DNA from: Gordius sp. MW1
Lineage: Eukaryota; Nematomorpha; Gordioida; Gordea; Gordiidae
Assembly (NCBI GenBank): GCA_964036665.1
Contig: OZ038532.1
Location: 14,216,537 to 14,280,536, forward strand
Reading direction: 5' to 3'
Length of the DNA stretch: 64,000 nucleotides
The number at the start of each line of letters is the position of its first letter. The first letter of the stretch is position 1. Below are positions 62,201 through 64,000 of this stretch, one piece after another. Under the pieces are notes generated by a model. The model made no database searches. It worked only from the letters and a program-made list of their open reading frames with translations, and was not told the origin of the DNA. A program made the translations under genes and the position numbers.

Positions 62201-64000
62201 TCTTTTGTCAAAATGATAGTTCTCGCAGATTAAATCCTCTTTTCGGAAGTCAATCGAAGATAATAGGATTCTCAAATTGGCTTACTTTTATATATTTTTT
62301 CATGCTCTTTCACATAGAATTGAAAAAAATAAATATTCTACCTCAAAATTTTCACATATTTTTCTTTGAACCGTATTCATCCGAAGAAAGTTGTCGTTTT
62401 CAGACGTGGTTTCTATGATCCCAAGTAAAAATTTATCAGAATCAGAGAAATGTTACTTTGAAATCATGATCGCATAGTGCATTTTTAAAAAATTAAACAC
62501 TCACGTTGCGATACAACAAACTAATCGCAACAATAAAACGTTGTCTTTTGTCAAAATGATAGTTCTCGCAGCTTAAAACCTCTTTTCGGAAGTTTATCGA
62601 GGATAATAGGATTCTCAAATTGGCTTACTTTTATATATTTTTTTGTGCTCTTTCACATAGAATCGAAAAAAATAAATATTTTTACATCAACATTTTTCAC
62701 ATATTTTTCTTTTAACCGTAAACATCCTATGAAAGTTGTCGTTTTCAGACGTGGTTTCGATGATAAAAAGTAAAAATTTATTAGAATCAGAAAACTATTA
62801 CTTTGAAATCAAGATCGCAAAGAGCCATTTTCAAAAATTAAGCATCACGTTGCGATACAACAAACTAATCGCAACAATAAAACGTTGTCTTTTGTCAAAA
62901 TGATTGTTCTCGCAGCTTAAAACCTCTTTTCGGAAGTCAATCGAGGATAATAGGATTCTCAAATTGGCTTACTTTTATATATTTTTTCATGCTCTTTCAC
63001 ATAGAATTGAAAAAATTAAATATTTTTCCTCAAAATTTTTCACATATTTTTCTTTGAACCGTATTCATCTGATGAAAGTTGTCGTTTTCAGACGTGGTTT
63101 CTATGATCCCAAGTAAAAATTTATCAGAATCAGAGAAATGTTACTTTGAAATCATGATCGCATAGTGCATTTTTGAAAAATTAAACACTCACGTTGCGAT
63201 ACAACAAACTAATCGCAACAATAAAACGTTGTCTTTTGTCAAAATGATAATTCTCGCAGCTTAAAACCTCTTTTCGGAAGTCAATCGAGGATAATAGGAT
63301 TCTCAAATTGGCTTACTTCTATATATTTTTTCATGCTCTTTCACATAGAATTGAAAAAATTAAATATTTTTACCTCAAAATTTTTCACATATTTTTCTTT
63401 GAACCGTATTCATCCGATGAAAGTTGTCGTTTTCAGACGTGGTTTCTATGATCCCAATTAAAAATTTATCAGAATCAGAGAAATGTTACTTTGAAATCAT
63501 GATCGCATAGTGCATTTTTGAAAAATTAAACACTCACGTTGCGATACAACAAACTAATCGCAACAATAAAACGTTGTCTTTTGTCAAAATGAATAGTTCT
63601 GGCAGCTTAAAACCTCTTTTCGGAAGTAAATCGAGGATAATAGGATTCTCAAATTGGCTTACTTTTATATATTTTTTCATGCACTTTCACATAGAATCGA
63701 AAAAAATAAATATTTTTACCTCAAAAATTTTCACATATTTTTCTTTCAACCGTATGCATCCGATGAAAGTTGTCGTTTTCAGACGTGGTTTCGATGATAA
63801 AAAGTAAAAATTTATCAGAATCAGAGAAATGTTACTTTGAAATCATGATCGCATAGAGCCATTTTCAAAAATTAAGCATCACGTTGCGATACAACAAACT
63901 AATCGCAACAATAAAACGTTGTCTTTTGTCAAAATGATAGTTCTGGCAGCTTAAAACCTCTTTTCGGAAGTAAATCGAGGATAATAGGATTCTCAAATTG
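59226..64000 (+). repeat. 8181-bp unit, copy 2, cut by the window end
   Basis: Fourteen landmarks (59457, 59802, 60146, 60491, 60828, 61173, 61519, 61864, 62198, 62541, 62885, 63229, 63574, 63919) repeat copy 1 with no net indel over about 4.77 kb. The substitutions I noticed are AACAAAATAATCGC for AACAAACTAATCGC near 60470, ACTTTAAAATC for ACTATAAAATC near 61432, and CGCAGATTAAATCC for CGCAGCTTAAATCC near 62228. That is well above 99.8% identity, far closer than neighbouring monomers are to each other. Confidence 0.88.

Larger units (their letters stand above)
1..64000 (+). repeat. Tandem satellite array, ~345-bp monomer, filling the window
   Basis: Every part of the window aligns to one ~345-bp monomer in a single orientation. 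I located the landmark ACGTTGTC and its mutated forms at about 187 places, starting with the TTG at 101, 445, 788, 1133 and 1474 and ending at 63574 and 63919. Bases 1-100 and 63919-64000 are partial monomers, so the array continues on both sides. The mean interval is about 341 bp; intact monomers are 341-346 bp. No inverted monomer, insertion or foreign sequence interrupts it. Length uniformity near two nucleosomal repeats and low G+C are typical of eukaryotic centromeric or heterochromatic satellites, but location cannot be proved from sequence. I do not recognise the family and give no family name. Confidence 0.98.

Noticed and set aside
1-64000. CRISPR-like repeat-spacer array
   Set aside because: Repeats are contiguous ~345-bp units with no unique spacers.
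1-64000. Telomeric repeats, LTRs or transposon ends within the array
   Set aside because: I saw no TTAGGG, TTTAGGG or TTAGG runs, no target-site duplications and no sequence that fails to align to the monomer.
1-64000. A new multi-gene biological system
   Set aside because: There is no coding content to support one; the window is entirely satellite DNA, and its interest lies in repeat architecture.

Overview
The whole 64 kb window is one uninterrupted satellite-DNA array. A monomer of about 345 bp (hand-counted consensus about 30% G+C) repeats head to tail, always in the same orientation, from base 1 to base 64000. By hand I count about 187 monomer intervals. The usual spacings are 341, 344, 345 or 346 bp, and a few deletion derivatives give 294-296, 331-338 or, where 74 bp are lost, fused intervals of 614 bp. 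I see no protein-coding gene, tRNA, rRNA, transposable element, CRISPR array or unique flanking sequence. This points to heterochromatin (centromeric, pericentromeric or subtelomeric) of a eukaryotic chromosome. The lineage cannot be named from the sequence. The consensus is not CpG-depleted (12 CpG against about 8 expected), which leans towards a host or chromatin state with little CpG methylation, but that is inference.

Monomer anatomy, numbered from the TTG of the landmark ACGTTGTC: a head with either AATGAATAG...CTGGCAG and GTAAATCGAGG (class 1) or AATGATAG...CTCGCAG and GTCAATCGAGG (class 2); a T/A-rich centre with A and T tracts; a middle with CCGTATTCATCCGATG or CCGTATGCATCCGATG; a GTTGTCGTTTTC box; a variable segment (ATGATCCCAAG, AAGATCCCAAG or ATGATAAAAAG); a variable linker (TAGTGCATTTTTG, TAGAGCCATTTTC or TAGAGCAGTTTTC); and a terminal inverted repeat, GTTGCGAT / 11-nt loop / ATCGCAAC. 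Class 1 heads happen to leave a 77-codon frame open. It is broken in class 2 by one base and I do not regard it as a gene.

The array is a mosaic of higher-order repeats (HORs). From left to right: 1-1.47 kb is duplicated at 9.26-10.73 kb (27-monomer offset); 2.85-9.01 kb is a 7-mer HOR of 2394 bp with one copy shortened to a 4-mer of 1368 bp; 11.8-13.5 kb recurs at 16.9-18.6 kb (about 5149 bp, 15 monomers); 13.8-16.6, 19.7-22.1 and 23.1-25.8 kb are 4-mer HORs of 1370-1376 bp; 28.8-35.4 kb is a 2746-bp 8-mer in 2.4 copies without one indel; 36.1-40.1 kb is a 3-mer HOR of about 983 bp whose third monomer carries a 51-bp deletion; 44.6-49.3 kb contains a 10-mer (3433 bp) repetition; 49.2-52.2 kb has a 1303-bp HOR with a 74-bp deletion; and 51.0-64.0 kb is dominated by an 8181-bp (24-monomer) duplication that is almost perfect and runs off the right end.

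The pattern is what repeated unequal exchange and gene conversion produce: chimeric monomers, nested deletions shared by descent, recent large duplications over older small HORs, and related segments 20-28 kb apart. The parts most worth a second look are the terminal inverted repeat, the very recent 8181-bp and 2746-bp units, and the fused monomers that record individual exchange events.
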